Of a DNA stretch of 64,000 nucleotides, positions 1 to 8,492 are shown one piece after another. The stretch's first letter is position 1. Each line of letters opens with the position of its first letter. The stretch comes from SHVO01 sp964576515 (GTDB taxonomy: Bacteria > Pseudomonadota > Alphaproteobacteria > Rhodospirillales > Rhodospirillaceae). The stretch is taken from assembly GCA_964576515.1 (NCBI GenBank), contig CAZNUW010000009.1:124001-188000 (forward strand), written 5' to 3'. The translations under genes and the position numbers were made by a program. The notes under the pieces are model-generated. The model searched no databases. It was not told the DNA's origin and saw only the letters and a list, made by a program, of their open reading frames with translations.

Positions 1-632
1 GCGCGGGCGTAAGCTTCGTCCTGGTTGGAGGGGTCCTCGATCCATGGTTGGCCGGCGGCGCGGCAAAAGGCGATCAGGCGGGATTTCGAGATCTCAAGGA
101 GCGGACGGCACAGCCGCACGCCGCCCCGCGGCGTGACGGGCGCCATGGCGGCCAGACCGTCCACGCCGCTGCCGCGCGTCAGCCGCAGGAGAAAAGTTTC
201 CGCCTGATCGTCGGCGTGATGCGCAAGGAAAAGGTGCGCGACGTCGTTTGCGTCGCACCAGTCCAGCAGGAGCCGGTAGCGGGCCTCGCGGGCGGCCGCT
301 TGCGCGCTGGCCGGCCGTTGACGATAGGAAGGCCCCTCGTCCCAGGTCAGGGTCGCGTGCGCGACACCCAAGGGCGCGAGCCACGCGCCGACCTGCCGGG
401 CTTCATCGGCCGCGGCGGCGCGCAGGCCATGATCGACCGTCAGCGCCTGGACGCCGACGCCGCGCGAGCGTCCCCAATGGACGAGCAGCAGGACGAGCGC
501 CATGCTGTCGGCGCCGCCCGAGACGGCGACAGCCACGCGCGCGCGCGCGCGCACCGCCATCCCGTCCATGGCGGCGGCGAATTCGCCCGCGAGGTCGTCG
601 GAGAAAAGCCCGGTGTGAGGCTCTACTTGCAC
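1..632 (-). CDS. tilS: tRNA(Ile)-lysidine synthase TilS (3' end outside window)
   Basis: TilS ligates lysine to C34 of the tRNA(Ile) CAU anticodon in the cytoplasm, using ATP, so that AUA codons are read as Ile. The minus-strand frame is open from the window edge and carries the N-type ATP pyrophosphatase P-loop SGGADSM at about residues 38-44, then TVDHGLR and LAHHADDQAETFLLRL, all typical of the TilS N-terminal domain. I chose the GTG at 632, which overlaps the end of the preceding cpoB gene; an ATG 21 codons further in is the alternative. About 210 codons are visible and the C-terminal domain is missing. A (GC)8 run at 537-552 encodes an Arg-Ala stretch just before the P-loop. Position after cpoB at the end of the tol-pal cluster is common in Proteobacteria. 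Confidence 0.9.
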   Translation of the reverse strand, partial: MQVEPHTGLFSDDLAGEFAAAMDGMAVRARARVAVAVSGGADSMALVLLLVHWGRSRGVGVQALTVDHGLRAAAADEARQVGAWLAPLGVAHATLTWDEGPSYRQRPASAQAAAREARYRLLLDWCDANDVAHLFLAHHADDQAETFLLRLTRGSGVDGLAAMAPVTPRGGVRLCRPLLEISKSRLIAFCRAAGQPWIEDPSNQDEAYAR

Positions 633-1771
633 TTCAGTTTGGCGCGCTCGGCGGCGGCCGGCTTCGACACTTCGTCCGCCGCTTTCGGATAGTCCTTGGC
701 CAGACGGTTGAGCGCCGTGCAGGCCCCTTGGGTCTGCCCGAGGTTCGACATGGACATCGCGAGCTTCAAGAGATTGTCCGGGCCCTTATTGGTGCGCGGG
801 TAATTCTGGTAGCCCGCCATGAATTCCACCGCCGCCTGCTGATAGTCGCCGCGCACATAGTGGGTCTCGCCCAGCCAATACTGCGCGTTGCCCGACAAAG
901 GATCTTTCGGATGGCGCTTCAGGAAGTCGCGGAAGGCGACTTCGGCGCGGGCGAAATCGTTGCGGCGCAGGAGATCGAAAGCGAAGTCGTATTGAACCTT
1001 GGGCGTGCCTTCGGGCAGGCGCACATCGCCGACGGGCGGCGCCATGGCGAGCTGGCCGGCGGCAACCGCGCCCGGACGGGGCGCGGCTTCAGGCGCGGGC
1101 GCGGGTTCGGGCGGCGCTTCGGCGACCGGCGCGGACAGGTCGTTGGGATCTGGCGGGAGCGGCTTGCCGTCGGCGTCCGTGCGGATCACGAAGGAACCAT
1201 CGGCGCCCATGCCCTGCGGCGTGCCCGCCCCCGGCGGCGGTGCGGAAGCCGGACGCGTCACGCGCGGCGGCGTCATGGGTTGCGAAAGGGGTTCATCGCC
1301 GGACGCGGCGCGCGCGGCGACACGAGGCGGTGCGGACGGAACGAGGGTAGAAGGCTGCGCGGAGGCGCGTGGCGGAAGCGCCGCGGGCGCGCCCGGGGTG
1401 CCCGGCGCCGCGGCCGGCGCGCCGTCCGCGGGTACGGCGACGCCCGCGGCCTGCGCCTCGAGGGTCGCGACGCGCAGTTGCAGATCGTCCTGCAGCGTCT
1501 TGACCTGATTCGTCAGTTGATTGACGCGGAAGTTCGCTTCCTCGACCTGGCCTGTGAGTTGTTCGATCAAGGACTCGAGGCGCAGGAGGCGGACCTGGAT
1601 ATTGCCCTCGTTGGGGGTCTGCGCCTGCATTTGCGCCAGCGATTGTTCAATGGTGGTCAGGCGCGCGGCGATCTCGCGATTGTTTTGCGCGAACGCGGGC
1701 GGCGCAGCCGTGACGGCGATCAACGCCGCGAGCGCGACACGACGAAACGAGACGGGAAAAGAAGCGATCAT
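623..1771 (-). CDS. cpoB: Tol-Pal accessory protein CpoB/YbgF (periplasmic TPR protein)
   Basis: Periplasmic partner of TolA that, in E. coli, couples outer-membrane constriction with septal peptidoglycan synthesis. The sequence shows a signal peptide (cleavage after AFA, about residue 30), a coiled-coil trimerisation region (about 33-110), a long Pro/Ala-rich linker (about 111-245, longer than in E. coli) and a C-terminal TPR region (about 255-382). It is the last tol-pal gene here and overlaps tilS. The in-frame ATG at 1777 lies one base after an AAGGA motif, whereas the ATG at 1771 has it at seven bases, so 1771 is preferred. A terminator-like hairpin separates it from pal, so it may have its own promoter. 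Confidence 0.93.
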   Translation of the reverse strand: MIASFPVSFRRVALAALIAVTAAPPAFAQNNREIAARLTTIEQSLAQMQAQTPNEGNIQVRLLRLESLIEQLTGQVEEANFRVNQLTNQVKTLQDDLQLRVATLEAQAAGVAVPADGAPAAAPGTPGAPAALPPRASAQPSTLVPSAPPRVAARAASGDEPLSQPMTPPRVTRPASAPPPGAGTPQGMGADGSFVIRTDADGKPLPPDPNDLSAPVAEAPPEPAPAPEAAPRPGAVAAGQLAMAPPVGDVRLPEGTPKVQYDFAFDLLRRNDFARAEVAFRDFLKRHPKDPLSGNAQYWLGETHYVRGDYQQAAVEFMAGYQNYPRTNKGPDNLLKLAMSMSNLGQTQGACTALNRLAKDYPKAADEVSKPAAAERAKLKCK

Positions 1772-1866
1772 GATCATTTCCTTCTGGCACCGGGCCGCAG
1801 GGTCGACCGGTCAAGGACGCCGCCAACATACCGGGAGGTACTGTGAGACTGTTTCACCAACCCGGC

Positions 1867-1896
1867 AAGAATAAGGCGCATAAGAATAAGGCGCAT
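1867..1896. repeat. 15-bp perfect tandem duplication
   Basis: Two adjacent identical 15-base units (AAGAATAAGGCGCAT) lie between cpoB and pal, downstream of the pal terminator hairpin. This looks like a recent slippage duplication; no function is evident. Confidence 0.8.
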
Positions 1897-1928
1897 GGAC
1901 CGGGCAAACCCCGATCGACATGCGCCCT

Positions 1929-1963
1929 AAAAACTTGCGGCTCCGACAGCGCCGGAGCCGCAA
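1929..1963 (-). terminator. Rho-independent terminator after pal
   Basis: Read on the minus strand, an 11-bp perfect stem (CGGAGCCGCAA with TTGCGGCTCCG, 7-nt loop) is followed by G and five T. It starts 10 bases after the pal stop codon. Confidence 0.8.
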
Positions 1964-1973
1964 CTTATTCTTC

Positions 1974-2468
1974 TTACTGAACCGCCGACACGCCGCGACG
2001 GTTACGAGCCCAGCAGCCTTCGTCCGACGCAACGCACAGCGGACGCTCTTTGCCGTACGAGATCGTCTTCACGCGACCGGCGGCCACACCCTGCGAGATC
2101 AGGAACTGACGCACGGCGTTCGCACGACGCTCGCCGAGGCCGAGGTTGTATTCGCGGGTGCCGCGCTCGTCGCAGTGACCTTCAACCGTGATCGTACGGT
2201 TCGCGTACTGGTTGAGCCACTGAGCCTGCGCACGAAGGCGGGCTTGGTCTTCGGCGTCGAGATCGACGCGGTCGAATTCGAACTGAATGGTGTTGCCGAC
2301 GACCGTGTTGAAGTACTCGAGCGAGTCCGGAGCCGGACCGGTCGGCTTCGCGGCCGGCGCCGGCGGCGGAGCAGCGGCGGGAGTGGTCGCAGCTACTTCG
2401 GTCTTCTTGGTCGAGCAAGCCGCCAGAAGGACCGCAACGGCGACGGCGGATACGAGACGGAGTTTCAT
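1974..2468 (-). CDS. pal: Peptidoglycan-associated lipoprotein Pal
   Basis: Outer-membrane lipoprotein that binds peptidoglycan and TolB, anchoring the envelope. The N-terminus is a lipoprotein signal with lipobox LAAC (acylated Cys18). A short Ala/Pro linker leads into an OmpA-like domain (about 55-160) with the Pal signature VEGHCDERGTREYNLGLGERRA, which holds the Asp and Arg that contact diaminopimelate. The length of 164 aa is normal. An AGGGGAA motif precedes the ATG. It lies between tolB and cpoB and has a good sigma-70-like promoter upstream, so it can be expressed apart from tolQRAB. Confidence 0.97.
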   Translation of the reverse strand: MKLRLVSAVAVAVLLAACSTKKTEVAATTPAAAPPPAPAAKPTGPAPDSLEYFNTVVGNTIQFEFDRVDLDAEDQARLRAQAQWLNQYANRTITVEGHCDERGTREYNLGLGERRANAVRQFLISQGVAAGRVKTISYGKERPLCVASDEGCWARNRRGVSAVQ

Positions 2469-2584
2469 CTTATTATTCCCCTGAGTTTTGGAGGTAGTCC
2501 CAGCGCTGATTCGGCCACTCTTTTACCAGCAAACCGCGCAGACGCAAGAGTCTGCCCGGTTTGATCGGGCTCCTTAGGCCCGGA

Positions 2585-2613
2585 AATATATAACCTTTTG
2601 GGCGGTGTTGCAA
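2585..2613 (-). promoter_or_regulatory. Predicted sigma-70-type promoter of pal
   Basis: Minus strand: TTGCAA, exactly 17 bases, then TATATT, giving a start point about 110 bases before the pal ATG. The leader contains an imperfect GCCCG/CGGGC hairpin near 2545-2565. Confidence 0.6.
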
Positions 2614-2700
2614 AGGAGCAGCATGTTGTCCGAGTGCAGTGCACAACGGAGTGGCAGCTATACCCTTCTTACACGGAAAGCAAGAACATAAGGGAATCCC

Positions 2701-4047
2701 TTACGGGATCAACGGCGACCAGGCCGGGTCGGACGCGTCCTGCGGTGTAATAATTTCCCTTTGATTATAACCCGTTAGGTCAATCGAATAGAGACGGGTC
2801 CGGCCGCCGTTCCGCGATTGGGCGAAGTACATGAGGACACGTCCGTTCGGGGCCCAGGTCGGCGCTTCGACCATGAATCCTTGGGCGAGCAAGCGTTCGC
2901 CCGAGCCGTCGGTGCGCATGACGCCGATATAAAAGTTGGGATCGCCGAGACCGTATTTGGTGAAAGCGATGAGATCGCCGCGCGGCGACCACACCGGCGT
3001 GCCGTAGCGGCCCTTGCCCTGACCGAAGCTGATGCGCTTGGCCTCACCACCGGACGCGCTCATCACATAAATCTGCTGACTGCCGCCGCGGTCGGACGCG
3101 AAAGCGATCTGGCCGCCGTCCGGCGACGGACTGGGCGACGTGTCGATCGCGGGATGGTCGGTGAGGCGCGACGTTTTGCGCGTGCGCAAATCCATTTCAT
3201 AAATTTCGGAGTTGCCGTTCGTCGCCATCGACAAGAGGACTTTATTTCCGTCCGGCGTGAAACGCGGCGCGTAAGTCATGCCCGGAAAATCGCCGAGCAC
3301 TTCCTGACGGCCCGTGTCGATGTTGAAGAGATACACGCGCGGCACGTTGCGGAAGTACGACATGTAGGTGATCTCTTGCGCCGTCGGCGAGAAGCGCGGC
3401 GTGAGAACGAGATTGGCGCCGTTGGTGAGATAACGGTTGTTGGCGCCGTCCTGATCCATGATCGCAAGACGCTTCACGCGCTCCAGCGGCGGGCCGCTTT
3501 CGGCGATATAGACAATGCGCGTATCGAAATACCCGGTCTCGCCGGTGATGGCGGTGTAGATGCGATCGGCGATGAGATGCGCGACACGGCGCCAGTTCTC
3601 GGGCTGCGTGGTGTAGGCCTGGCCTTCCATCTGCTGGCCGCCGAACACGTCCCACAAACGGAACGCGACGCGCGCCTGACCGTTCGGCAGCGGTTCGACC
3701 GCGCCTTGCACGAGCGCTTGCGCGGCGAGCGTGCGCCAATCCTGGAAGCGCGGCTGCATATCAAGCGACGTGAGGTCCTGCAAGAAGCCCTTCGGATCGA
3801 TCGGGCGGAAAAGACCGGAGCGTTCGAGATCGGCGGTGATGACGTTGGAGATGTCGCGTCCGAGTTGCTGCACCTCGGGCGACGCGCCCGGGAAGATCGT
3901 GATCGCGATCGGCATCGGTTCGACGCGACCGCGGGTGATGTCGAGGCGGACCTGGGCTTCGGCGGGCGCGACAAAAAGACCCGCGCCCATAACGCCCATC
4001 AGCGCCGCGACAAAACCGGCCGCGGCAAATTTTCTCACGTTCATCAT
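2701..4047 (-). CDS. tolB: Tol-Pal system beta-propeller protein TolB
   Basis: Periplasmic protein that relays TolA movement to Pal. A signal peptide ends near AEAQ (residue 32 from the chosen start), followed by the N-terminal domain (RLDITRGRVEPMPIAI) and a C-terminal six-bladed propeller with repeated blades such as SPDGGQIAFASDRGGSQQIY and YAPRFTPDGNKVLLSM. The open frame extends 44 codons further upstream to 4179, but that part does not look like a protein start. The ATG-ATG pair at 4047/4044 begins a proper signal sequence and gives 448 aa, the usual size. It sits between tolA and pal; the 149-base gap to tolA holds no other gene. Confidence 0.96.
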   Translation of the reverse strand: MMNVRKFAAAGFVAALMGVMGAGLFVAPAEAQVRLDITRGRVEPMPIAITIFPGASPEVQQLGRDISNVITADLERSGLFRPIDPKGFLQDLTSLDMQPRFQDWRTLAAQALVQGAVEPLPNGQARVAFRLWDVFGGQQMEGQAYTTQPENWRRVAHLIADRIYTAITGETGYFDTRIVYIAESGPPLERVKRLAIMDQDGANNRYLTNGANLVLTPRFSPTAQEITYMSYFRNVPRVYLFNIDTGRQEVLGDFPGMTYAPRFTPDGNKVLLSMATNGNSEIYEMDLRTRKTSRLTDHPAIDTSPSPSPDGGQIAFASDRGGSQQIYVMSASGGEAKRISFGQGKGRYGTPVWSPRGDLIAFTKYGLGDPNFYIGVMRTDGSGERLLAQGFMVEAPTWAPNGRVLMYFAQSRNGGRTRLYSIDLTGYNQREIITPQDASDPAWSPLIP

Positions 4048-4196
4048 AATCACGAATTCAGCTCCGACCGCAGTTGCAGGTGCACCCTCCCCGGGTGGGG
4101 AAGTCTGTCGTGCAATTGTGGCGACGACGTGTCGCCATTTCAAGGGAAGGTCCGCGTCAACGCCGCAGGGGCACACCACCCGGGACCGTCTCCGGA

Positions 4197-5009
4197 CTAG
4201 TTAATGCGCCCCTGGGGCGAAAAGTTCAGGACCATTTCTTTGTAAGTGGCGTAATTCGCCGCCGTAATCATGGGGATTTTCCCGCAGCCCAGCACGGCGT
4301 TCCGCGCGGAATTGGCGAAAGTCCGGAACGAGGCGTCAACGAAGTAGCGCGTCATGTCGACGATATCGACCTTCTGCACCGAGCCGTCCTGATTGATGAA
4401 GACGCGGATTTCCGCCTGCATCTTGTCCGCCCCTTCCGTTCCTGGATCGATGCGCCAGCAGCTTTCGATGTGGGCGATGATGGCCGCGCGCTCGGTCATC
4501 GTCGCGCGGTCGCTGACGTTGGGCGCGATGTTGCGGGCGGTGTCGGTGGTGGCGCTTTCGGCCTGCGGCTTGGGCTTCGGCGCGGTCTTCTGCATGTCCT
4601 TCAGGAGACTTTCGAGCATCGCGACATCGCGCTTGCGCGTATCCGGCGGCGTGGGTTTGCGCGGCGGCGGCTTCACGATGGGAACTTCGGCCTTCTTGAT
4701 CTCCTCGGGCGGCGCGACCTTCTCGGGCGGCGGCGGCATCGCTTCCGACGGCGGCGCCTCGACGGGTTGCGGCACCTCCGGGGTCGGCGTCACAGGCTCG
4801 GGTTCCGGCGTCGGTTCGGGCGCGGGCGGCGGCGGCGCGGCGGAGATTTCATCGATGACGGGAATCTCCAGCATCACCGGCGGCTCAACCTCGACCTCGC
4901 GATGCAGGAACGGCACGCCGAGCCATGCCGCCGCCACGATGGCGGCGTGCAGCATCACCGAGAAGAACAAGCCGGTATTCGGCGTATCGCGCAGCATTCC
5001 TAACGACAC
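4197..5009 (-). CDS. tolA: Tol-Pal energy-transducing protein TolA (TonB-like)
   Basis: Inner-membrane protein that spans the periplasm and transmits TolQR proton-motive work to TolB-Pal. It shows one N-terminal transmembrane segment (about 13-32), a Pro/Glu-rich extended region (about 42-125) instead of the long Ala-rich helix of E. coli TolA, and a C-terminal TonB/TolA-like globular domain (about 165-270). At 270 aa it is short for TolA, as often in Alphaproteobacteria. I used the GTG at 5009; an ATG four codons later is possible. It follows tolR closely. A TonB assignment is excluded mainly by context. Confidence 0.9.
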   Translation of the reverse strand: MSLGMLRDTPNTGLFFSVMLHAAIVAAAWLGVPFLHREVEVEPPVMLEIPVIDEISAAPPPPAPEPTPEPEPVTPTPEVPQPVEAPPSEAMPPPPEKVAPPEEIKKAEVPIVKPPPRKPTPPDTRKRDVAMLESLLKDMQKTAPKPKPQAESATTDTARNIAPNVSDRATMTERAAIIAHIESCWRIDPGTEGADKMQAEIRVFINQDGSVQKVDIVDMTRYFVDASFRTFANSARNAVLGCGKIPMITAANYATYKEMVLNFSPQGRIN

Positions 5010-5019
5010 TTGAGAGCGC

Positions 5020-5478
5020 CTACCTTGGCTTAGCCGTGTTTCTTGGCCTTTCTGTGACGAAAGCCACCTGGGTGATGCCGGCCGCGGTGACTTCCGCCAT
5101 GACCTGCATCATCTGGCCGTAAGGCACTTCGGAATCGCCGCGCACGTAAACGCGCACATTCGGGTTGCTTTCCCGGATGGCGGTCATCTGCGCGCGCAAA
5201 GCGTCGAAGGCGATACCGGTCTTTTCGTTGAGCGTCAGCGATCCATCCTTCTGGACGGTGAGCGTCAAAGGCTGGTTGTCCTGGGGCAGTGACTTCGAGG
5301 CGTTGGTCTGCGGCAGATTCACGTCGACGCCTTGGGTGAGCAAGGGCGCTGTGACGATGAAGATGACGAGCAGCACCAGCATCACGTCGACCATCGGGGT
5401 GACGTTGATCTCCGCCACCGGATGGAACGCGCGCCGGCCGGTCTTCGCGCCTGAGGAGGGTTTGATGAAAACGGCCAT
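5020..5478 (-). CDS. tolR: Tol-Pal proton channel subunit TolR
   Basis: Inner-membrane partner of TolQ in the proton-driven motor. It has one transmembrane helix near residues 29-46 with the motif INVTPMVDVMLVLLVIF, including the proton-carrying Asp31, and a periplasmic ExbD/TolR domain. At 152 aa it is of normal length. The frame is open well upstream into tolQ, but the ATG at 5478 starts the conserved protein and lies 11 bases after the tolQ stop, indicating an operon. Confidence 0.96.
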   Translation of the reverse strand: MAVFIKPSSGAKTGRRAFHPVAEINVTPMVDVMLVLLVIFIVTAPLLTQGVDVNLPQTNASKSLPQDNQPLTLTVQKDGSLTLNEKTGIAFDALRAQMTAIRESNPNVRVYVRGDSEVPYGQMMQVMAEVTAAGITQVAFVTERPRNTAKPR

Positions 5479-5489
5479 GGCGGCGCCCC

Positions 5490-6203
5490 TTAGCTCTTCA
5501 CGTCGAGCTGACGCGACAGGATCGCGCCGAATTCGCCGGCGAAGTTCTCCAGGCGCAGGGCGTAGCGCGAGAGGTCGCTGGAGATCTTGTTGTAGAAGAT
5601 GACGGCCGGGATGGCGGCCACGAGACCAAGCGCGGTCGCGAACAGCGCTTCGGCGATGCCCGGCGCGACGGTGGCGAGGCTGGTGTCGGCCGAGGCGCCG
5701 ATGGCGGTGAAGGTGTTCATGATCCCCCACACGGTGCCGAACAGGCCCAGGAACGGCGACACGGAGCCGGTCGAGGCCAGGAAGATCATGCGGCGGTTCA
5801 GGTGATCCATCTCGCGCTCGAGGCTGATCTTCATGACGCGGTCGATGCGTTCACCGAGCAGGGCCGAACCGGCGGCGGGCGGCAAACCGCCCTTGCCCGA
5901 CGAGCGGCGCCATTCCCGCATGGCGGCGGTGAAGATGGTCGCCATCGGCTCGCGCGGACGCTGGCCGACACGCTCGAACAGATCTTCGAGGGACTGGCCC
6001 GACCAGAACTTCTCCTCGAACTGTTCGGCCTGTTTGAACAAGGAGCGCATCCGGAAGACCTTGTCGAAGATGATGGCCCAGCTCCAGAGCGACATGAACG
6101 CGAGCATGACCATGACGGCCTTCACGACAATGTCGGCTTGCAGGAATAAGGCCCAGGCCGAAAGATTGACCACCGGGACCGCCTCTAACGCCGTAGTTTC
6201 CAT
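5490..6203 (-). CDS. tolQ: Tol-Pal proton channel subunit TolQ
   Basis: MotA/TolQ/ExbB family inner-membrane protein that forms the proton channel with TolR. Three transmembrane segments are visible (about 25-46, 140-165 and 176-204), with the conserved stretch FLGLFGTVWGIMNTF in the second. At 237 aa it is full length. It begins the tolQRAB transcription unit; the gap of 177 bases to ybgC contains a palindromic repeat element, so tolQ may have its own promoter there. Confidence 0.97.
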   Translation of the reverse strand: METTALEAVPVVNLSAWALFLQADIVVKAVMVMLAFMSLWSWAIIFDKVFRMRSLFKQAEQFEEKFWSGQSLEDLFERVGQRPREPMATIFTAAMREWRRSSGKGGLPPAAGSALLGERIDRVMKISLEREMDHLNRRMIFLASTGSVSPFLGLFGTVWGIMNTFTAIGASADTSLATVAPGIAEALFATALGLVAAIPAVIFYNKISSDLSRYALRLENFAGEFGAILSRQLDVKS

Positions 6204-6235
6204 CCGTTCACCTATTCAAATCTCCAGGCCCTTAT

Positions 6236-6344
6236 TCCCTCCCCTGAAAGGGGAGGGCTAGGGAGGGGTCGTTACATCGAAGGAGTCATTTCGGACGACC
6301 AAAACGACCCCCACCTGACCTCCCCCTTTCAGGGGGAGGAAAAA
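6236..6344. repeat. Palindromic intergenic repeat, family 1, copy 1
   Basis: About 110 bases between ybgC and tolQ begin with CCCTCCCCTGAAAGGGGAGGG and end with CCTCCCCCTTTCAGGGGGAGG, so each end is a hairpin and the two ends are also inverted copies of each other. The inner parts GGGAGGGGTCGTT and AACGACCCC pair too. A second copy with the same plan lies at 14031-14138. It looks like a dispersed extragenic palindrome; folding in mRNA between ybgC and tolQ is likely. Confidence 0.8.
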
Positions 6345-6380
6345 CCGTACGCATTTATCAGCGGCGTTCGCGTTCCCTTA

Positions 6381-6833
6381 TCAAATTTCGCTGACAAATG
6401 CTTCGAACTTGGCGCGCAGGTGCGCCGGCACCGGGGTCGCCCGGCTGGTGCCTAAATCCATGCACGCAACATTCACATTAAAGTGGACGATCTCCTCGGC
6501 CGCGCGCCGGATGACCTGGCGCATCTGCACGGAGGCCTTTCCGATGCCCGTCAGCGCGGTTTCAACCGTCAGCGCATCGTCGAGGCGCGCCGGCCGGCGC
6601 CAGGCGATATCGGCCTTATGCACGACAAAAACTAAATTGTCGTTGGCCTGCACCCGGCTCAGCTCCACACCGATCGCCCGTAACATCTCGGTCCGTCCGC
6701 GCTCGCAGAAATTCAAATAATTGGCGTGATACACGACGCCCGCGGCGTCGGTGTCCTCGTAATAGATCCGCACGGGAAGAACGTGCAGACGGCCCCGAAG
6801 TTCGCCTCCGTGCGGCAGAGAAAGGACGGTCAT
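6381..6833 (-). CDS. ybgC: Tol-Pal-associated acyl-CoA thioesterase YbgC
   Basis: Cytoplasmic hot-dog-fold 4-hydroxybenzoyl-CoA-type thioesterase, conserved at the head of tol-pal clusters and linked to phospholipid metabolism. The catalytic motif EDTDAAGVVYHANYL (Asp at about residue 29, His at 36) is intact, and the length is 150 aa. The start overlaps the ruvB stop in an ATGA, so it is translationally coupled with the ruvCAB genes; this joins DNA repair and envelope genes in one transcript. Confidence 0.95.
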   Translation of the reverse strand: MTVLSLPHGGELRGRLHVLPVRIYYEDTDAAGVVYHANYLNFCERGRTEMLRAIGVELSRVQANDNLVFVVHKADIAWRRPARLDDALTVETALTGIGKASVQMRQVIRRAAEEIVHFNVNVACMDLGTSRATPVPAHLRAKFEAFVSEI

Positions 6834-7873
6834 GACGCCTCGTCCCGGTTCAGAAGGTCGAACTGCGCGGCTTCACGGCGGGGCGGCGCAAGGCCCAACT
6901 GGCGGAAGCCCAGGTCGGACACCATGCGCCCGCGCGGCGTGCGCTGGATGAGCCCCTGCTGGATCAGGAAGGGTTCGATGACGTCTTCGAGCGTATCGCG
7001 TTCCTCGGCGAGCGCGGCGGCCAGGGTCTCGACGCCCACGGGACCGCCGGCATAGTGCTCGGCGATACAATGCAAATAGCGGCGGTCCATGGCGTCGAGG
7101 CCCAGCGCGTCGACATCGAGGCGTTTCAGGGCCTTGTCGGCCGCGGCGGCATCGACCTTGCTGACGCCGTCCACCGCGGCGAAATCGCGCACGCGCTTGA
7201 GCAGCCGCCCCGCGACGCGCGGCGTGCCGCGCGAGCGCTTGGCCACTTCCATGGCGCCGTCTTCCGTCATGGCGACGCCTAACAGGCGCGCGCCGCGGCT
7301 GACGATGTCGACCAGTTCCGCGGCGTTATAGAACTCAAGCCGCAAGGGAATCCCGAAGCGGTCGCGCAAGGGCGTGGTCAGGAGCCCCGAGCGGGTGGTG
7401 GCGCCGACAAGAGTGAACGGCTGCAGCTCGATCCGCACCGAGCGCGCCGCGGGCCCCTCGCCGATAATCAGGTCCAACTGGAAATCCTCCATCGCGGGAT
7501 AGAGCACTTCTTCGATGGCGGGATTGAGGCGGTGAATTTCATCAATGAAGAGAACGTCGTTGGCCTCGAGATTGGTCAGGATGGCCGCGAGGTCGCCCGC
7601 GCGCGCGATCATGGGCCCCGAGGTTGCCCGGAAGCCGACGCCCAGTTCCTTCGACACGATCTGCGCAAGCGTGGTTTTTCCCAGACCCGGGGGCCCGTGG
7701 AAAAGCACGTGATCGAGCGGTTCCTTACGCTCCTTCGCCGCGGCGATGAAGACCGCGAGGTTTTCGCGCACCTGCCGTTGGCCGATGAAATCGCCCAGGC
7801 GCTTCGGGCGCAGCGACGTGTCGGCGTCCTCGTCCTGACGCACCGCGGAGATCACGCGCGAGGGATCAGCCAT
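6830..7873 (-). CDS. ruvB: Holliday junction branch-migration helicase RuvB
   Basis: AAA+ hexameric motor that drives branch migration with RuvA during recombination repair. Walker A (GPPGLGKTT, residues 60-68), Walker B (VLFIDEIHR, about 107-115), sensor GATTRSGLL and a C-terminal winged helix are visible; 347 aa is the normal length. It overlaps ruvA by 8 bases and ybgC by 4. Confidence 0.98.
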   Translation of the reverse strand: MADPSRVISAVRQDEDADTSLRPKRLGDFIGQRQVRENLAVFIAAAKERKEPLDHVLFHGPPGLGKTTLAQIVSKELGVGFRATSGPMIARAGDLAAILTNLEANDVLFIDEIHRLNPAIEEVLYPAMEDFQLDLIIGEGPAARSVRIELQPFTLVGATTRSGLLTTPLRDRFGIPLRLEFYNAAELVDIVSRGARLLGVAMTEDGAMEVAKRSRGTPRVAGRLLKRVRDFAAVDGVSKVDAAAADKALKRLDVDALGLDAMDRRYLHCIAEHYAGGPVGVETLAAALAEERDTLEDVIEPFLIQQGLIQRTPRGRMVSDLGFRQLGLAPPRREAAQFDLLNRDEAS

Positions 7874-8492
7874 CCGCGCCTCCGAGCTCGCGCAAGGCGG
7901 CCTTGATCAAGACCTGGAAGTTCGCGCCCTCGCCCGCGGCCTGCGCGGCGCGCGAGGCGGCGCCGAACGCATCCATGCGGCCGTAGCCAAGATTGACCAG
8001 CGCCGAGACCGCGTCCTCGACCGCCGAACTTTTCGCGGGCCCCTTGGCCGGAGACGCGGCCTTCGGCAGCACCGCGCCCGCGACGGCGAACGCGGCGACC
8101 TTGTCCTTCAGCTCGGCGACGATGCGCTGGGCGAGTTTGCCGCCCACGCCGTTGGCGCGCTTGAAGGCCGCCTGGTCGCCCGCGCCGATGGCCTGCACGA
8201 TCTGTTCGGACGACAACGCCGAGAGGATGGCGAGCGCCACCTTCGCGCCGACGCCCTGGACGGTCGTCAGGGCGTTGAACATCTCGCGCTCGCGCGCGGT
8301 GGCGAAGCCGTAGAGATGGATATGGTCTTCGCGGACATGCGTCTCGATGGAGAGTTCGACGGCCTCGCCCACGCCGGGAAGGCCTGCGATGGTGCGCGTG
8401 CCGCAAAACACGAGATACCCCACGCCGCCGACATCGACGACGGCGAAGTCGGTACCGACGGAATCCAACCGCCCGCGTAGTTTCGCAATCAT
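7866..8492 (-). CDS. ruvA: Holliday junction DNA-binding protein RuvA
   Basis: Tetrameric protein that holds the four-way junction for RuvB. It has the N-terminal OB-fold start MIAKLRGRLDSV, two helix-hairpin-helix stretches (VQGVGAKVALAIL, NGVGGKLAQRIV), an Ala-rich linker, and a C-terminal RuvB-binding domain (about 155-205). At 208 aa it is normal. It overlaps both ruvC (4 bases) and ruvB. Confidence 0.97.
   Translation of the reverse strand: MIAKLRGRLDSVGTDFAVVDVGGVGYLVFCGTRTIAGLPGVGEAVELSIETHVREDHIHLYGFATAREREMFNALTTVQGVGAKVALAILSALSSEQIVQAIGAGDQAAFKRANGVGGKLAQRIVAELKDKVAAFAVAGAVLPKAASPAKGPAKSSAVEDAVSALVNLGYGRMDAFGAASRAAQAAGEGANFQVLIKAALRELGGADG

Noticed and set aside
537..552. (GC)8 run as possible phase-variable repeat
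   Set aside because: It is short and codes for an ordinary Arg-Ala stretch in tilS; dinucleotide slippage would break the gene and nothing else supports it.
48..1846. Long plus-strand open frames across tilS and cpoB
   Set aside because: High-GC antisense shadows: very Arg/Ala-rich, no family motifs, while the minus strand carries clear TilS and CpoB.
4197..5009. Annotating the tolA gene as tonB
   Set aside because: Position between tolR and tolB decides for TolA, although the C-terminal domain alone would fit either.
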